A DNA stretch of 34,717 nucleotides from a virus, in the IMG/VR virus record IMGVR_UViG_3300032242_001198, positions 1 to 34,717 of that record; one strand, written 5' to 3'. Below the pieces are notes generated by a model. The model did no database searches. It had not been told where the DNA came from and saw only the letters and a list, made by a program, of their open reading frames with translations. The translations under genes and the position numbers were made by a program. Numbering within the stretch: the stretch's first letter is position 1; the number at the start of each line of letters is the position of its first letter. Of this stretch, positions 17,700-24,048 are shown piece after piece.

Positions 17700-18197
17700 A
17701 TGCTACACTTCATTAAAGACATTACACACAAACTATTAGAATTTATTAAAGATGATCCAGTAAGACCGGAAATATCAACCGATTTTCGTGTTAGTAATGG
17801 ACGATTAGTTGCCGCATTAACTGATGAATCACCAGATAATCCAGATGCTATGGTATGTGTTAGTTTTCATGATTTTGTTCCAGCCGATGTTAAAGATTTA
17901 GATAATACCACACAAGTACCAACTACGGCAGTATTTTACACAATATGGAGTTATAAAGCCGGTAAAGGTGCTGAATTATTATATCAAGCGGTAAAAGGTA
18001 TTCAGGAACAATATCCAAGTGTTAATAGATTTGTAACATTAAGTCCTAAGACTAATATGGCAAGAAGATTCCATTTACGTAATGGTGCAATTGTTTTTAG
18101 AGAGAATATAGAAACAATTAATTATGAATATACACAAGCATTAAATACAGATAACTCGGAGAATAATGATGAGCAAAGAGAATCTATTACTAGTTAA
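17700..18197 (+). CDS. GNAT-like protein
   Basis: 165 residues, with TTGAGGC about 6 nt before the ATG. The pattern MVCVSFHDFVP, AVFYTIWSYKAGKGAELLYQAVKGIQ and VNRFVTLSPKTNMARRFHLRNGA resembles strands 3-5 and the CoA loop (KAGKGAELL) of GNAT acetyltransferases. A phage-typical small acetyltransferase is likely; the substrate is unknown. CTAAATAC (17668-17675) could be a late promoter. The C-terminal 30 residues are polar. It overlaps the next gene by about 30 nt. Confidence 0.55.
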   Translation: MLHFIKDITHKLLEFIKDDPVRPEISTDFRVSNGRLVAALTDESPDNPDAMVCVSFHDFVPADVKDLDNTTQVPTTAVFYTIWSYKAGKGAELLYQAVKGIQEQYPSVNRFVTLSPKTNMARRFHLRNGAIVFRENIETINYEYTQALNTDNSENNDEQRESITS

Positions 18198-18462
18198 AGA
18201 ATTTGAAGATGAAGATCCTGAAATGTGGCAATATGAGCATAGTGCTATTATTGCATCAGAGTTTATTAATGATGTATTAATGGACCAATTAGATAAATTT
18301 GAGCTTGATAATGATGATGATGAATATATATATGGTATTGCTACTCATGGATTATTTGTTTCATTAATAGCACGATTAGGTGAAATGGGATATACTGAAA
18401 AAGAATTACGTAAAGAAATTAAAACTTGGCTTAATACAAGTGTAGGACAGGTAATACATTAG
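18166..18462 (+). CDS. Small acidic helical protein, 97-98 aa
   Basis: GGAG at 18158-18161 precedes two consecutive ATGs (18166 and 18169). The spacing favours the second. The protein is very acidic (EFEDEDPEMWQYEH, LDKFELDNDDDEYI) and helical, with a C-terminal LGEMGYTEKELRKEIKTWL. No family is recognised. An acidic small phage protein could be a protein inhibitor or a DNA mimic, but nothing in the sequence proves it. Confidence 0.72.
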   Translation: MMSKENLLLVKEFEDEDPEMWQYEHSAIIASEFINDVLMDQLDKFELDNDDDEYIYGIATHGLFVSLIARLGEMGYTEKELRKEIKTWLNTSVGQVIH

Positions 18463-18513
18463 TATTACATTTTTCACAAACAAAAGTACTACTTTTTGCA
18501 CCTCAGGTGCTTC

Positions 18514-18565
18514 AAAATCGCTAGAATATTCAGGAATAGCTACTGATACAGTTCTAGCGGTTTTT
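18514..18565. terminator. Terminator hairpin
   Basis: AAAATCGCTAGAA (18514-18526) pairs with TTCTAGCGGTTTT (18552-18564), 13 bp with one G-U, followed by T. The 25-nt loop is longer than usual. Just upstream is a short GCACC-TCA-GGTGC hairpin. It separates the 17700 operon from the early promoter at 18574. Confidence 0.65.
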
Positions 18566-18573
18566 GCCAATAT

Positions 18574-18602
18574 TTGACAATAAATGGGCACTATGCTATA
18601 CT
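18574..18602 (+). promoter_or_regulatory. Sigma70 promoter TTGACA-17-TATACT
   Basis: TTGACA (18574-18579) followed by ATAAATGGG, 17-nt spacer and TATACT (18597-18602) in ATGCTATACT (TG at the extended -10). It drives the gene at 18632. Confidence 0.9.
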
Positions 18603-18631
18603 GTCTATACAGTAGAAGAAAGGAAAATGAT

Positions 18632-18802
18632 ATGTCAAAATATACTTTCATTGACAATCCCAAAGTCAAAGAGATTTTGGAACTTGCTGACAGTCTCCGT
18701 GAATGTTTGGAATATCCCAATAGTGAAACATCATTGGACGAACGTAGGTATTCGGAGCATTTTGAACAGAAGATCCTAGAAGTTATCAAACGTAAGAAGT
18801 AA
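18632..18802 (+). CDS. Small hypothetical protein, 56 aa
   Basis: The ATG at 18632 follows AAAGGAAAATGAT; a longer in-frame start at 18584 lies in the promoter and is rejected. The peptide MSKYTFIDNPKVKEILELAD is followed by SLRECLEYPNSETSLDERRY and a basic tail. It is mostly helical and shares no motif I recognise. It is the single gene between two early-type promoters. Confidence 0.75.
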   Translation: MSKYTFIDNPKVKEILELADSLRECLEYPNSETSLDERRYSEHFEQKILEVIKRKK

Positions 18803-18819
18803 GTACTATACGCCTAAAT

Positions 18820-18848
18820 TTGACAAATAATCAATTTGGGCGTATAAT
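18820..18848 (+). promoter_or_regulatory. Consensus sigma70 promoter TTGACA-17-TATAAT
   Basis: TTGACA (18820-18825), 17-nt spacer and TATAAT (18843-18848). The -10 box ends only 6 nt before the ATG at 18855, so the message is expected to be leaderless. Confidence 0.92.
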
Positions 18849-18854
18849 TCATCT

Positions 18855-19193
18855 ATGAACTCAAAAATCGTCCGCAAACGTAGAACAGATAGAAATCAAG
18901 TGATATACTATATCCGTGATACAGTAACACTTGAGTATTACATTGGTTTGACCGCACTTTGTTTCAATGGCAATGTTCGTAAGACATTAGTCCGTCGTAT
19001 GCAAAAACATATGCAACGTGCTATGACTGAAAACAAAGATTGGGGTTTGAGTCGTGCATTGCGTGAACGTGGTGCCGAGCGTTTTGTATTCGGTGTCATT
19101 GAGGTAGTTCGTGGCAAGCGTCCTGCTCATGCACGTGAGACCGAATTGATTAATAGTTTACAACCTGCACTTAACACAGTTGGAGTAAAATGA
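18855..19193 (+). CDS. GIY-YIG nuclease domain protein
   Basis: 112 residues, essentially one GIY-YIG domain: VIYYIRDTVTLEYYIGLTA (12-ish to 33; the two Tyr strands and YIG), Arg/His helix VRRMQKHMQRAM, WGLSRALRERGAERFVFGVIE, then the catalytic Glu in RETELINSLQPALNT. Unlike the gene at 13583 it has no DNA-binding repeats. It could be a small free-standing homing nuclease or a nuclease for host DNA. It is apparently expressed early from a leaderless message, and it overlaps the next gene by up to 4 nt. Confidence 0.85.
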   Translation: MNSKIVRKRRTDRNQVIYYIRDTVTLEYYIGLTALCFNGNVRKTLVRRMQKHMQRAMTENKDWGLSRALRERGAERFVFGVIEVVRGKRPAHARETELINSLQPALNTVGVK

Positions 19194-19501
19194 TGAACAA
19201 GTTAGTTAGAGATGGAATGGTTGCTGTATTGTATAGTCCTGATTACGGATCAGGTTGGTATACATGGAATGCCGACCATCCTGAAATATTATTTGATCCT
19301 GCTATTGTTCAGTTGATAGAGGAAGATAAATGGGATGAATTGCAAACATATGTAATCTTAAAATATCCCAAGTTAAACCTCGGTGGCTTGGGAGAATTGA
19401 GAATAGCATGGATACCGGTAGGTACAGTGTTTAGAGTAAACGAATATGACGGTGCCGAATCTATTGAATTGAAAGATGATGTAGATTGGTTTACGGCATA
19501 A
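19190..19501 (+). CDS. Conserved-type hypothetical protein, 103 aa
   Basis: GGAG at 19182-19185 precedes ATG ATG. The second ATG (19193) has the better spacing. The N-terminus KLVRDGMVAVLYSPDYGSGWYTWN, followed by ILFDPAIVQLIEE, matches a pattern I recall from small uncharacterised bacterial and phage proteins beginning 'LVRDG.VAVLYSPGYGAGW'. The C-terminal half is strand-rich (LRIAWIPVGTVFRVNEYDG). Function unknown. It is the second gene of the leaderless early operon. Confidence 0.78.
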   Translation: MMNKLVRDGMVAVLYSPDYGSGWYTWNADHPEILFDPAIVQLIEEDKWDELQTYVILKYPKLNLGGLGELRIAWIPVGTVFRVNEYDGAESIELKDDVDWFTA

Positions 19502-19550
19502 GTAATGTATTATTTAGGCTATACAATGAATAAAAAGTTAAAGTTGATAT

Positions 19551-19844
19551 ATGAGAAGTAAAGAAGAAATTATACATGATATGTGCATGACCTATAGGCA
19601 CGACTATGGGCTACGTAAAGAGCCAAATGAACCACCATGGACTGCTGGCATGACTGAAGAAGATGCCAAAATGCTTTACAAAACAATGGCACAAATTTAC
19701 ACTAACAATATTGAACCACTACTCAAGGAGTTCAATGATTTGAAAGAAGGCCATGCAGTTCAGGTTCCGCAGAGTAAAGAACATGCGGCATTGATGTATA
19801 AATTATCATCTATGTATTTAGGGGAAAATAATGGACAAAGTTGA
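19551..19844 (+). CDS. Hypothetical helical protein, 97 aa
   Basis: Helical throughout, with RKEPNEPPWTAGMTEEDAKM (about 23-42) and KMLYKTMAQIYTNNIEPLLKEF. The ribosome site is poor (GAGAAGT region before it). It overlaps the next gene by 14 nt. No recognised family, signal or membrane segment. Confidence 0.7.
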   Translation: MRSKEEIIHDMCMTYRHDYGLRKEPNEPPWTAGMTEEDAKMLYKTMAQIYTNNIEPLLKEFNDLKEGHAVQVPQSKEHAALMYKLSSMYLGENNGQS

Positions 19845-19995
19845 TAATCGTGAAGAAGTTGAACTAGACCTAGATGATGCAACCATTCTAAAACTAGCAT
19901 TAGAAGCACACAAACGTGATATTACGCTAAATAATATGATTGAGATTATTTTACAAGAGTTTATTGACCAACATCGTGTCAACGGAACACTATAG
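19831..19995 (+). CDS. Small ribbon-helix-helix-like protein, 54 aa
   Basis: ATG at 19831, preceded by AGGGGAAAATA, within the end of the upstream gene. The sequence ELDLDDATILKLALEAHKRD followed by ITLNNMIEIILQEFI has the strand then helix-helix pattern of Arc/CopG-like ribbon-helix-helix proteins, in which the last helix starts with S/T-LN-x-(M/L)-I. Such proteins are DNA-binding dimers, often repressors. It is short of the N-terminal basic strand residues, so DNA binding is uncertain. Confidence 0.7.
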   Translation: MDKVDNREEVELDLDDATILKLALEAHKRDITLNNMIEIILQEFIDQHRVNGTL

Positions 19996-20025
19996 TAAAA
20001 CGTTATATAGTTATAGGAGATAGTT

Positions 20026-20331
20026 ATGAAAAAAGTTCTATTAGCATTATCATTATTAGCTGTTACCGGTACAGCAATGGCACAACACTATCATGGTCAT
20101 GGATTACGTCCATACGGATATTATCGTGGTCCTGGATATGGTTGGTGGGTAGCACCAGTAGTTACTGGGGTAATTGGTTATGAAATTGCACGTAGCCAGC
20201 AACCAGTTGTTGTACAGCAACAACCTGTGATTGTTCAACAACAACCAGTACAAACACAAACATGTACTGAATGGAAAGAAATTCAAGGATCAGATGGCAA
20301 AGTGTATAGAGAACGCACTTGTAGTCAGTGA
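20026..20331 (+). CDS. Secreted or periplasmic small protein
   Basis: 101 residues with a classical Sec signal peptide: MKK, a hydrophobic core VLLALSLLAVTG, and an AMA cleavage site before Gln20. AGGAG lies 6 nt before the ATG. The mature part has a His/Gly/Tyr-rich segment (HYHGHGLRPYGYYRGPGYGWW), a short hydrophobic stretch (VAPVVTGVIGYEIA), two QQQPV(V/I)VQQQPV repeats and a C-terminal CTEWKEIQGSDGKVYRERTC segment whose two Cys could form a disulfide. The C-terminus resembles the last motif of some bacterial surface antigens. Export into the periplasm of the infected cell is expected. Function is not known. Confidence 0.8.
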   Translation: MKKVLLALSLLAVTGTAMAQHYHGHGLRPYGYYRGPGYGWWVAPVVTGVIGYEIARSQQPVVVQQQPVIVQQQPVQTQTCTEWKEIQGSDGKVYRERTCSQ

Positions 20332-20341
20332 CCGAAATAGC

Positions 20342-20370
20342 TTGTGTATTATCGTTCATCGTGTTATAAT
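20342..20370 (+). promoter_or_regulatory. Sigma70 promoter TTGTGT-17-TATAAT
   Basis: TTGTGT (20342-20347), 17-nt spacer and perfect TATAAT (20365-20370). The -10 box ends 6 nt before the ATG at 20377, so the message is expected to be leaderless. Confidence 0.7.
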
Positions 20371-20376
20371 AGATAG

Positions 20377-20664
20377 ATGAACGATATTTTTTATGGAATT
20401 TTTAATTGGATCAAAGATGATTACCGTACTAATCCTTTTAGGTTTGTCATTGAGTTGCTTGCTTGGGGCATTTCAATTGGGTGTTCAATCACCATGGCTA
20501 TTACAGTACCCAACCCGCCTTTACTTACTATGTATCCTATATGGATCTTCGGCTGTGGTCTCTATGCTTGGGCTAGTTTTACTAGGAAATCTTTTGGGAT
20601 GTTGGCTAACTACATGTTACTTGTAACAATAGATAGCATTGGATTAATTAGGATGTTAATGTGA
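20377..20664 (+). CDS. Small inner-membrane protein
   Basis: 95 residues with three hydrophobic segments: FRFVIELLAWGISIGCSITMAI (about 22-43), LLTMYPIWIFGCGLYAWASF (about 49-68) and MLANYMLLVTIDSIGLIRML (about 74-94). It resembles short membrane proteins with a 'SIGCSITMA.TVPNPPLL..YPIW' core that I recall from large aquatic phages, of unknown function. It appears to be translated from a leaderless message and overlaps the next start by 4 nt. Confidence 0.8.
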   Translation: MNDIFYGIFNWIKDDYRTNPFRFVIELLAWGISIGCSITMAITVPNPPLLTMYPIWIFGCGLYAWASFTRKSFGMLANYMLLVTIDSIGLIRMLM

Positions 20665-21035
20665 TAAACAAATTAGAACAATATAAAAAATACTTTAGTT
20701 TTACTGGTACTGCTACTCGCAGTGAATACTGGGGAATCTACTTAATTAGTTGGACCTTACTAGGAGTTACTAGTACATTAGCCTTTATATTATTTGTATT
20801 AAGTTTGCCCTTTACTATTGTACTATTGGGACTACTTGGTTGGATCACTTCACTTGCAATAATTTGTGCAGGTAGTATATTATCATGTTGGTTATGGATT
20901 GCAACTACTGTTAGACGTTGTAACGATGCCGGTATAAATCCTTGGTTTGCAATAACAATATTATTACCTCCACCATTCTGCACTATTCCTGTCATTGTAT
21001 TCGGTTGTTTAAAATCAGATATCATTGATAAATAA
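20661..21035 (+). CDS. DUF805-like membrane protein
   Basis: 124 residues, GTG start that overlaps the previous stop (ATGTGA). The N-terminal KYFSFTGTATRSEYWGIYLIS and the R-R-C-N-D-A-G element (VRRCNDAGINPWFA) with a final segment PPFCTIPVIVFGCLKSD are the marks of DUF805, an inner-membrane family of unknown role. Three or four hydrophobic segments (about 28-50, 55-80 and 92-112) are visible. It is coupled to the small membrane protein upstream. Confidence 0.82.
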   Translation: MINKLEQYKKYFSFTGTATRSEYWGIYLISWTLLGVTSTLAFILFVLSLPFTIVLLGLLGWITSLAIICAGSILSCWLWIATTVRRCNDAGINPWFAITILLPPPFCTIPVIVFGCLKSDIIDK

Positions 21036-21038
21036 GTG

Positions 21039-22136
21039 ATGCGTATTGATGAAGTGATTGACAAACAAGACCAAAAGTTATTAAAAGCTGAATGGAAAAT
21101 GCTACAACAAAGCGATCCATTGGGCAATAAGTATATGGATGCCAGAGGCCCTGCAAAATATAACCCAAGTAGGTTAGCATCTATTGCAGGGATGAACAAT
21201 CCACAAAACTATCCAACTACTACAAACAGCAAGCCTGAAGTTAAAGCAATGGTTGCCGATAAGGCTAACAGTAGTTTGAAACTATTATTCTATATCATGG
21301 CTTGGGGTGGTATGGTCAATCGTGCTAACAATCCTAAACTGTTATATAGAAAACTAAAAACAGATAAACAAGCCAGACGTACGGTTAATGATGCACTAAA
21401 TGAAATTCGTTTTGGTAACATATCAAATGCACAGGCATTTGACCTAATGCAAAATCTACGTAAACAGGGTATATTGCCTGGACTAGGTGTAAGCTTTTTT
21501 ACAAAAGTATTATACTTTTTACGCCCGAATAAAAATGCATTTATCTTGGATCAATTTACTGCTAAAGGTATGAATTACTTACATAGCAAAGATCCACAAA
21601 ATTATCCACAAATTGATATGGATAATGATTTCCCTGCTAATAATTTAACAGGTGCAGATTATGATGCGTATAACAAAGGGTTACGTCAACTATCTATGGA
21701 CTTGAAAAAGACTGTAGGTAATCTAAGTGATGAAGATGCTGAATTCTTATTGTTCAATCCGTTTGGTGGACAATTTAGACCTATAGCAGATAAGTATCAT
21801 GCCAGTCGTACTGATTTAAAGAAAAAAGATCCAAATCGTTTTAAATATATACAACGTGCAAATAAAACAAAACAGGATAAAGAACAACAGGCTCAGCAAC
21901 AGCAACAACAAAACAAACTTTCACAAAGTAGTGGTCAAGCGCAAGATTTGTGGAATAAGCATATGACTGGTAATAGTGCTGTGGCTGCAAAGTTCCGTAG
22001 CTTAAGTCCTGATACTAAACAAGATTTTCAAACAGAATTTATTGATGATGTAGCAGAGGCATTACGTAATGGCACTGATGCTAATCAAGCAATACAACAA
22101 CTATTAAGAAACTATCAGGATATTTCCGAAAGTTGA
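21039..22136 (+). CDS. 8-oxoguanine DNA glycosylase-like (OGG-like) protein
   Basis: 365 residues from the ATG at 21039 (an in-frame GTG is 3 nt upstream). The region about 85-175 has the helix pattern LLFYIMAWGGMVNRANN, then LRKQGILPGLGVSFFTKVLYFL and NAFILDQFTAKGMNYL. This G-x-G-x-S-F-F-T-K-x-L-Y-F-L element followed by ILDQ matches the helix-hairpin-helix and catalytic-Asp neighbourhood of OGG-like proteins in bacteria and phages. DNA-base excision is the expected role. The C-terminal third (about 275-365) is low-complexity, with a Gln tract (EQQAQQQQQQNK), then a helical tail. The catalytic Lys/Asp pair is inferred, not proven. Confidence 0.6.
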   Translation: MRIDEVIDKQDQKLLKAEWKMLQQSDPLGNKYMDARGPAKYNPSRLASIAGMNNPQNYPTTTNSKPEVKAMVADKANSSLKLLFYIMAWGGMVNRANNPKLLYRKLKTDKQARRTVNDALNEIRFGNISNAQAFDLMQNLRKQGILPGLGVSFFTKVLYFLRPNKNAFILDQFTAKGMNYLHSKDPQNYPQIDMDNDFPANNLTGADYDAYNKGLRQLSMDLKKTVGNLSDEDAEFLLFNPFGGQFRPIADKYHASRTDLKKKDPNRFKYIQRANKTKQDKEQQAQQQQQQNKLSQSSGQAQDLWNKHMTGNSAVAAKFRSLSPDTKQDFQTEFIDDVAEALRNGTDANQAIQQLLRNYQDISES

Positions 22137-22162
22137 CATAAATACGTTTCCTATGTTATAAT
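22133..22162 (+). promoter_or_regulatory. Sigma70 promoter TTGACA-18-TATAAT
   Basis: TTGACA (22133-22138) overlaps the stop codon of the OGG-like gene. An 18-nt spacer and TATAAT (22157-22162) follow. The ATG at 22170 is 7 nt after the -10 box, so the message is expected to be leaderless. Confidence 0.85.
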
Positions 22163-22169
22163 AGACATT

Positions 22170-22328
22170 ATGAAACGAAAAATCCTATCATTCACAGTTG
22201 AACAGCCCAAACATCGGGCACATAGAGTGTTGTTTTCTTGCAACACTCCGTTCAAACCTAAGGTCGTACCATCCAAAAAAGGTGTGTATATTCGTAAACC
22301 CAAGCATTCAAAAAACACCGAAATTTGA
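22170..22328 (+). CDS. Small basic protein, 52 aa (ArfA-like C-terminus?)
   Basis: No ribosome site. The -10 box of a strong promoter ends 7 nt before the ATG. The peptide is very basic (MKRKILSFTVEQPKHRAHRV), with a C-terminal PFKPKVVPSKKGVYIRKPKH. The K-K-G-x-Y-x-R-K-x-K-H stretch recalls both ArfA (ribosome rescue) and a group of tiny phage proteins with FxxKVVxxKK. The resemblance is short, so function is open. The coding region holds an 8-bp perfect hairpin GAGTGTTG/CAACACTC (22225-22248). The stop overlaps the next -35 box. Confidence 0.68.
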   Translation: MKRKILSFTVEQPKHRAHRVLFSCNTPFKPKVVPSKKGVYIRKPKHSKNTEI

Positions 22329-22353
22329 CAATAAATCGTTTTGGGTCTATAAT
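22325..22353 (+). promoter_or_regulatory. Consensus sigma70 promoter TTGACA-17-TATAAT
   Basis: TTGACA (22325-22330) followed by ATAAAT, 17-nt spacer and TATAAT (22348-22353). The leader to 22383 contains AAAAGGAG, a strong ribosome site. Confidence 0.92.
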
Positions 22354-22382
22354 AGAGTCTTATTCAGTCAAAAGGAGTTCAT

Positions 22383-22658
22383 ATGAACATCAAAGAAATT
22401 AATAGTGCTATTATGCACGGTAACGTTACTAATGAAGAATTGAATAGTATCGTTGACGCTGTCCGTTTTGCCCGTGCCCAACTAGTGATACGAAATAAAA
22501 GGTCACTAGTAGTTGGATGTAGGGTCAAATTCACCGGTACTAGAGCTGGGACAGTTGTAGGTGTTGTAAGAAAAATCAACCGTAAACTTATTGTAGTAGA
22601 TGATCCAGTTAAGTTCAGTAGTTGGAAAGTGCCTGCTAACATGTTGGAGATTGTATGA
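22383..22658 (+). CDS. Conserved-type phage protein with SH3/KOW-like core
   Basis: 91 residues. The N-terminal helices (MNIKEINSAIMHGNVTNEEL, then VDAVRFARAQLV) precede a strand-rich C-terminal half: RVKFTGTRAGTVVGVVRKIN, KLIVVDDP and KVPANMLEIV. That half has the five-strand look of small SH3 or KOW-like barrels (the G-x-V-V-G-V-V-x-K turn). It may bind nucleic acid or ribosomal proteins; this is inference. It starts a three-gene overlapping operon. Confidence 0.78.
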   Translation: MNIKEINSAIMHGNVTNEELNSIVDAVRFARAQLVIRNKRSLVVGCRVKFTGTRAGTVVGVVRKINRKLIVVDDPVKFSSWKVPANMLEIV

Positions 22659-22828
22659 CATATTTTATTGGAATTATAATTGTTATTGCTATTGTTGCAA
22701 TTGGTCCTTTTCTGACTATTTGGTCTTTGAATGTATTGTTCCCAGCTTTAGCAATAAAGTATTCAATTGAGACATGGGCGGCGGTAGTTATTCTTGGTGG
22801 TTTGTTTAGTGCGAGGAACAAAAAATGA
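22655..22828 (+). CDS. Small membrane protein, 57 aa
   Basis: ATGA overlap with the preceding gene and, at its end, with the following one. Two hydrophobic segments: FIGIIIVIAIVAIGPFLTIW (about 4-23) and TWAAVVILGGLFSA (about 41-54), joined by LNVLFPALAIKYSIE. The pattern resembles small phage membrane proteins with 'LTIW.LN.LFPALAI....ETW.A'. Role unknown; the short loop and tight packing suggest a small membrane modulator. Confidence 0.78.
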   Translation: MTYFIGIIIVIAIVAIGPFLTIWSLNVLFPALAIKYSIETWAAVVILGGLFSARNKK

Positions 22829-22980
22829 GTGATTTGGAAATTGATATTTTAGAAATGTTAGGTGATGGAACACATCCTGCAACTATTTCCGCGGTATTAC
22901 AGGTTCCTGTAAGTTGGGTTTATGAGGTGTCCGATTCACTACATGAAGTGTATAGTCCATTCAAAACAGTCAACTCCTAA
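22825..22980 (+). CDS. Small HTH-like protein, 51 aa
   Basis: ATGA overlap with the small membrane protein. The peptide LEIDILEMLGDGTHPATISA followed by VLQVPVSWVYEVSDSL has the spacing of a helix-turn-helix: ILEMLGDG, then T-I-S-A-V-L and V-P-V-S-W-V-Y. It is too short for more than one DNA-binding unit, so it would act as a dimer or as a protein-binding piece. It resembles short phage proteins with a HPATI....I..SWVYE motif. Confidence 0.7.
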   Translation: MSDLEIDILEMLGDGTHPATISAVLQVPVSWVYEVSDSLHEVYSPFKTVNS

Positions 22981-22982
22981 AT

Positions 22983-23011
22983 TTGACAATAAATGGACCC
23001 TGTGATACAAT
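22983..23011 (+). promoter_or_regulatory. Sigma70 promoter TTGACA-17-TACAAT
   Basis: TTGACA (22983-22988) followed by ATAAATGG, 17-nt spacer and TACAAT (23006-23011). The leader contains AAAAGGAAACGAA before the ATG at 23044. Confidence 0.9.
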
Positions 23012-23043
23012 AGAATCTTAGACAGTAAAGAAAAGGAAACGAA

Positions 23044-23460
23044 ATGGCTTACATGAATCAAGAACGCAAACAAAAGATTAATCAAGCACTTAAGCCAATC
23101 TTGGCTAAGTACAAGGTTAAAGGTTCTTTGTCAGTTCGCAATCATATGACAATTGTGTTAACATTGAAATCCGGTAGTATTGATTTTATTGGTAACAGCA
23201 ATCGTGTTTGTGGCAATGACTTTTATCAAGTGTCACGTGGTTTCAAAACTAATGATACTGGATACGATCAGGTTAACCCTTATCACTATCAAAATCATTA
23301 TGATGGTGATGCTAAGGACTTTTTAACCGAGGCACTTACTGCATTGAAAGCAGCCGATTGGTATGACGAATCGGATATAATGACAGACTATTTTAACACA
23401 GCATATTATGTTGATGTTAACATTGGCAAATGGGACAAACCTTACATTTTGGAGAAATAA
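23044..23460 (+). CDS. Conserved-type hypothetical protein, 138 aa
   Basis: Strong AAAAGGA site. The protein begins with a helix (QERKQKINQALKPILAKYKV), then KGSLSVRNHMTIVLTLKSGS, IDFIGN, and a Tyr/His-rich middle with VNPYHYQNHYDGDAKDF. It ends with WYDESDIMTDYFNTAYYVDV and NIGKWDKPYILEK. I recall this pattern (KG.LSVRNH..(L/V)VLT...G.IDF and DYF.(T/V)AYYVD..IGKW.KPY) from uncharacterised phage and plasmid proteins. No catalytic motif is apparent. Confidence 0.82.
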   Translation: MAYMNQERKQKINQALKPILAKYKVKGSLSVRNHMTIVLTLKSGSIDFIGNSNRVCGNDFYQVSRGFKTNDTGYDQVNPYHYQNHYDGDAKDFLTEALTALKAADWYDESDIMTDYFNTAYYVDVNIGKWDKPYILEK

Positions 23461-23463
23461 ACT

Positions 23464-23937
23464 ATGGCTAAAATTGAAATGAAACCAATCAAGGGTTTTA
23501 AAGATTATCATATCACAAAAACCGGTGAACTATATTCTACTAAGCGAGGCACACCTGTCAAGCTTAAGCCGAATGTCTTTCAGGGATATGAACGTGTTAA
23601 GCTATCAACAGTTGAAGGTGGTATACATAATACCACTATTCATAGGTTAGTAGCAGAAACATTTTTAAGAAAACCTAAAAATAAAAACATTGTCAATCAT
23701 ATTGATGGTGTTAAGAACAACAACAATGTCTCTAATTTAGAATGGACTGACCATCGTGGTAATATGAAGCACTATGGCGAGAAACTAGAAAAGGGATATC
23801 GTGTTAAACGAGTCAAGGTTAAACAGGACCTTGAAAAAGCCAAACAGACTATTCTGAATTTGGCTTATGATTTGTATTCTAAAACACAAACTCCTGATGA
23901 GTTTGTAAAGTTGTATGGTGCTACCTACAACTTGTAA
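23464..23937 (+). CDS. HNH homing endonuclease with NUMOD4 domain
   Basis: 157 residues. The N-terminus is NUMOD4-like: MKPIKGFKDYHITKTGELYS, where W is replaced by F (usual 'W..I.GY..Y.IS..G.V.S'). The HNH_3-type core at about 60-95 has TTIHRLVAETFL, then NIVNHIDGVKNNNNVSNLEW with the catalytic His-Asp pair (NHIDG) and Asn. The C-terminal region is a long basic helix (RVKRVKVKQDLEKAKQTI), where NUMOD or IENR1 repeats would be in longer relatives. It is 3 nt after the previous gene, so transcribed with it. Typical free-standing phage homing nuclease. Confidence 0.9.
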   Translation: MAKIEMKPIKGFKDYHITKTGELYSTKRGTPVKLKPNVFQGYERVKLSTVEGGIHNTTIHRLVAETFLRKPKNKNIVNHIDGVKNNNNVSNLEWTDHRGNMKHYGEKLEKGYRVKRVKVKQDLEKAKQTILNLAYDLYSKTQTPDEFVKLYGATYNL

Positions 23938-23957
23938 AATAATGGGTAACACAATGG

Positions 23958-23986
23958 TTGACAATAATGTCCTTTTGTGTTATCAT
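23958..23986 (+). promoter_or_regulatory. Sigma70 promoter TTGACA-17-TATCAT
   Basis: TTGACA (23958-23963), 17-nt spacer and TATCAT (23981-23986). It leads to the gene at 24049 with a leader of about 55 nt. Confidence 0.78.
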
Positions 23987-24048
23987 TATATCAGTGCTGA
24001 GTGATATCAGTACATTTTTTAAACTTAGCTTTTTTTAAAGGAAACATA

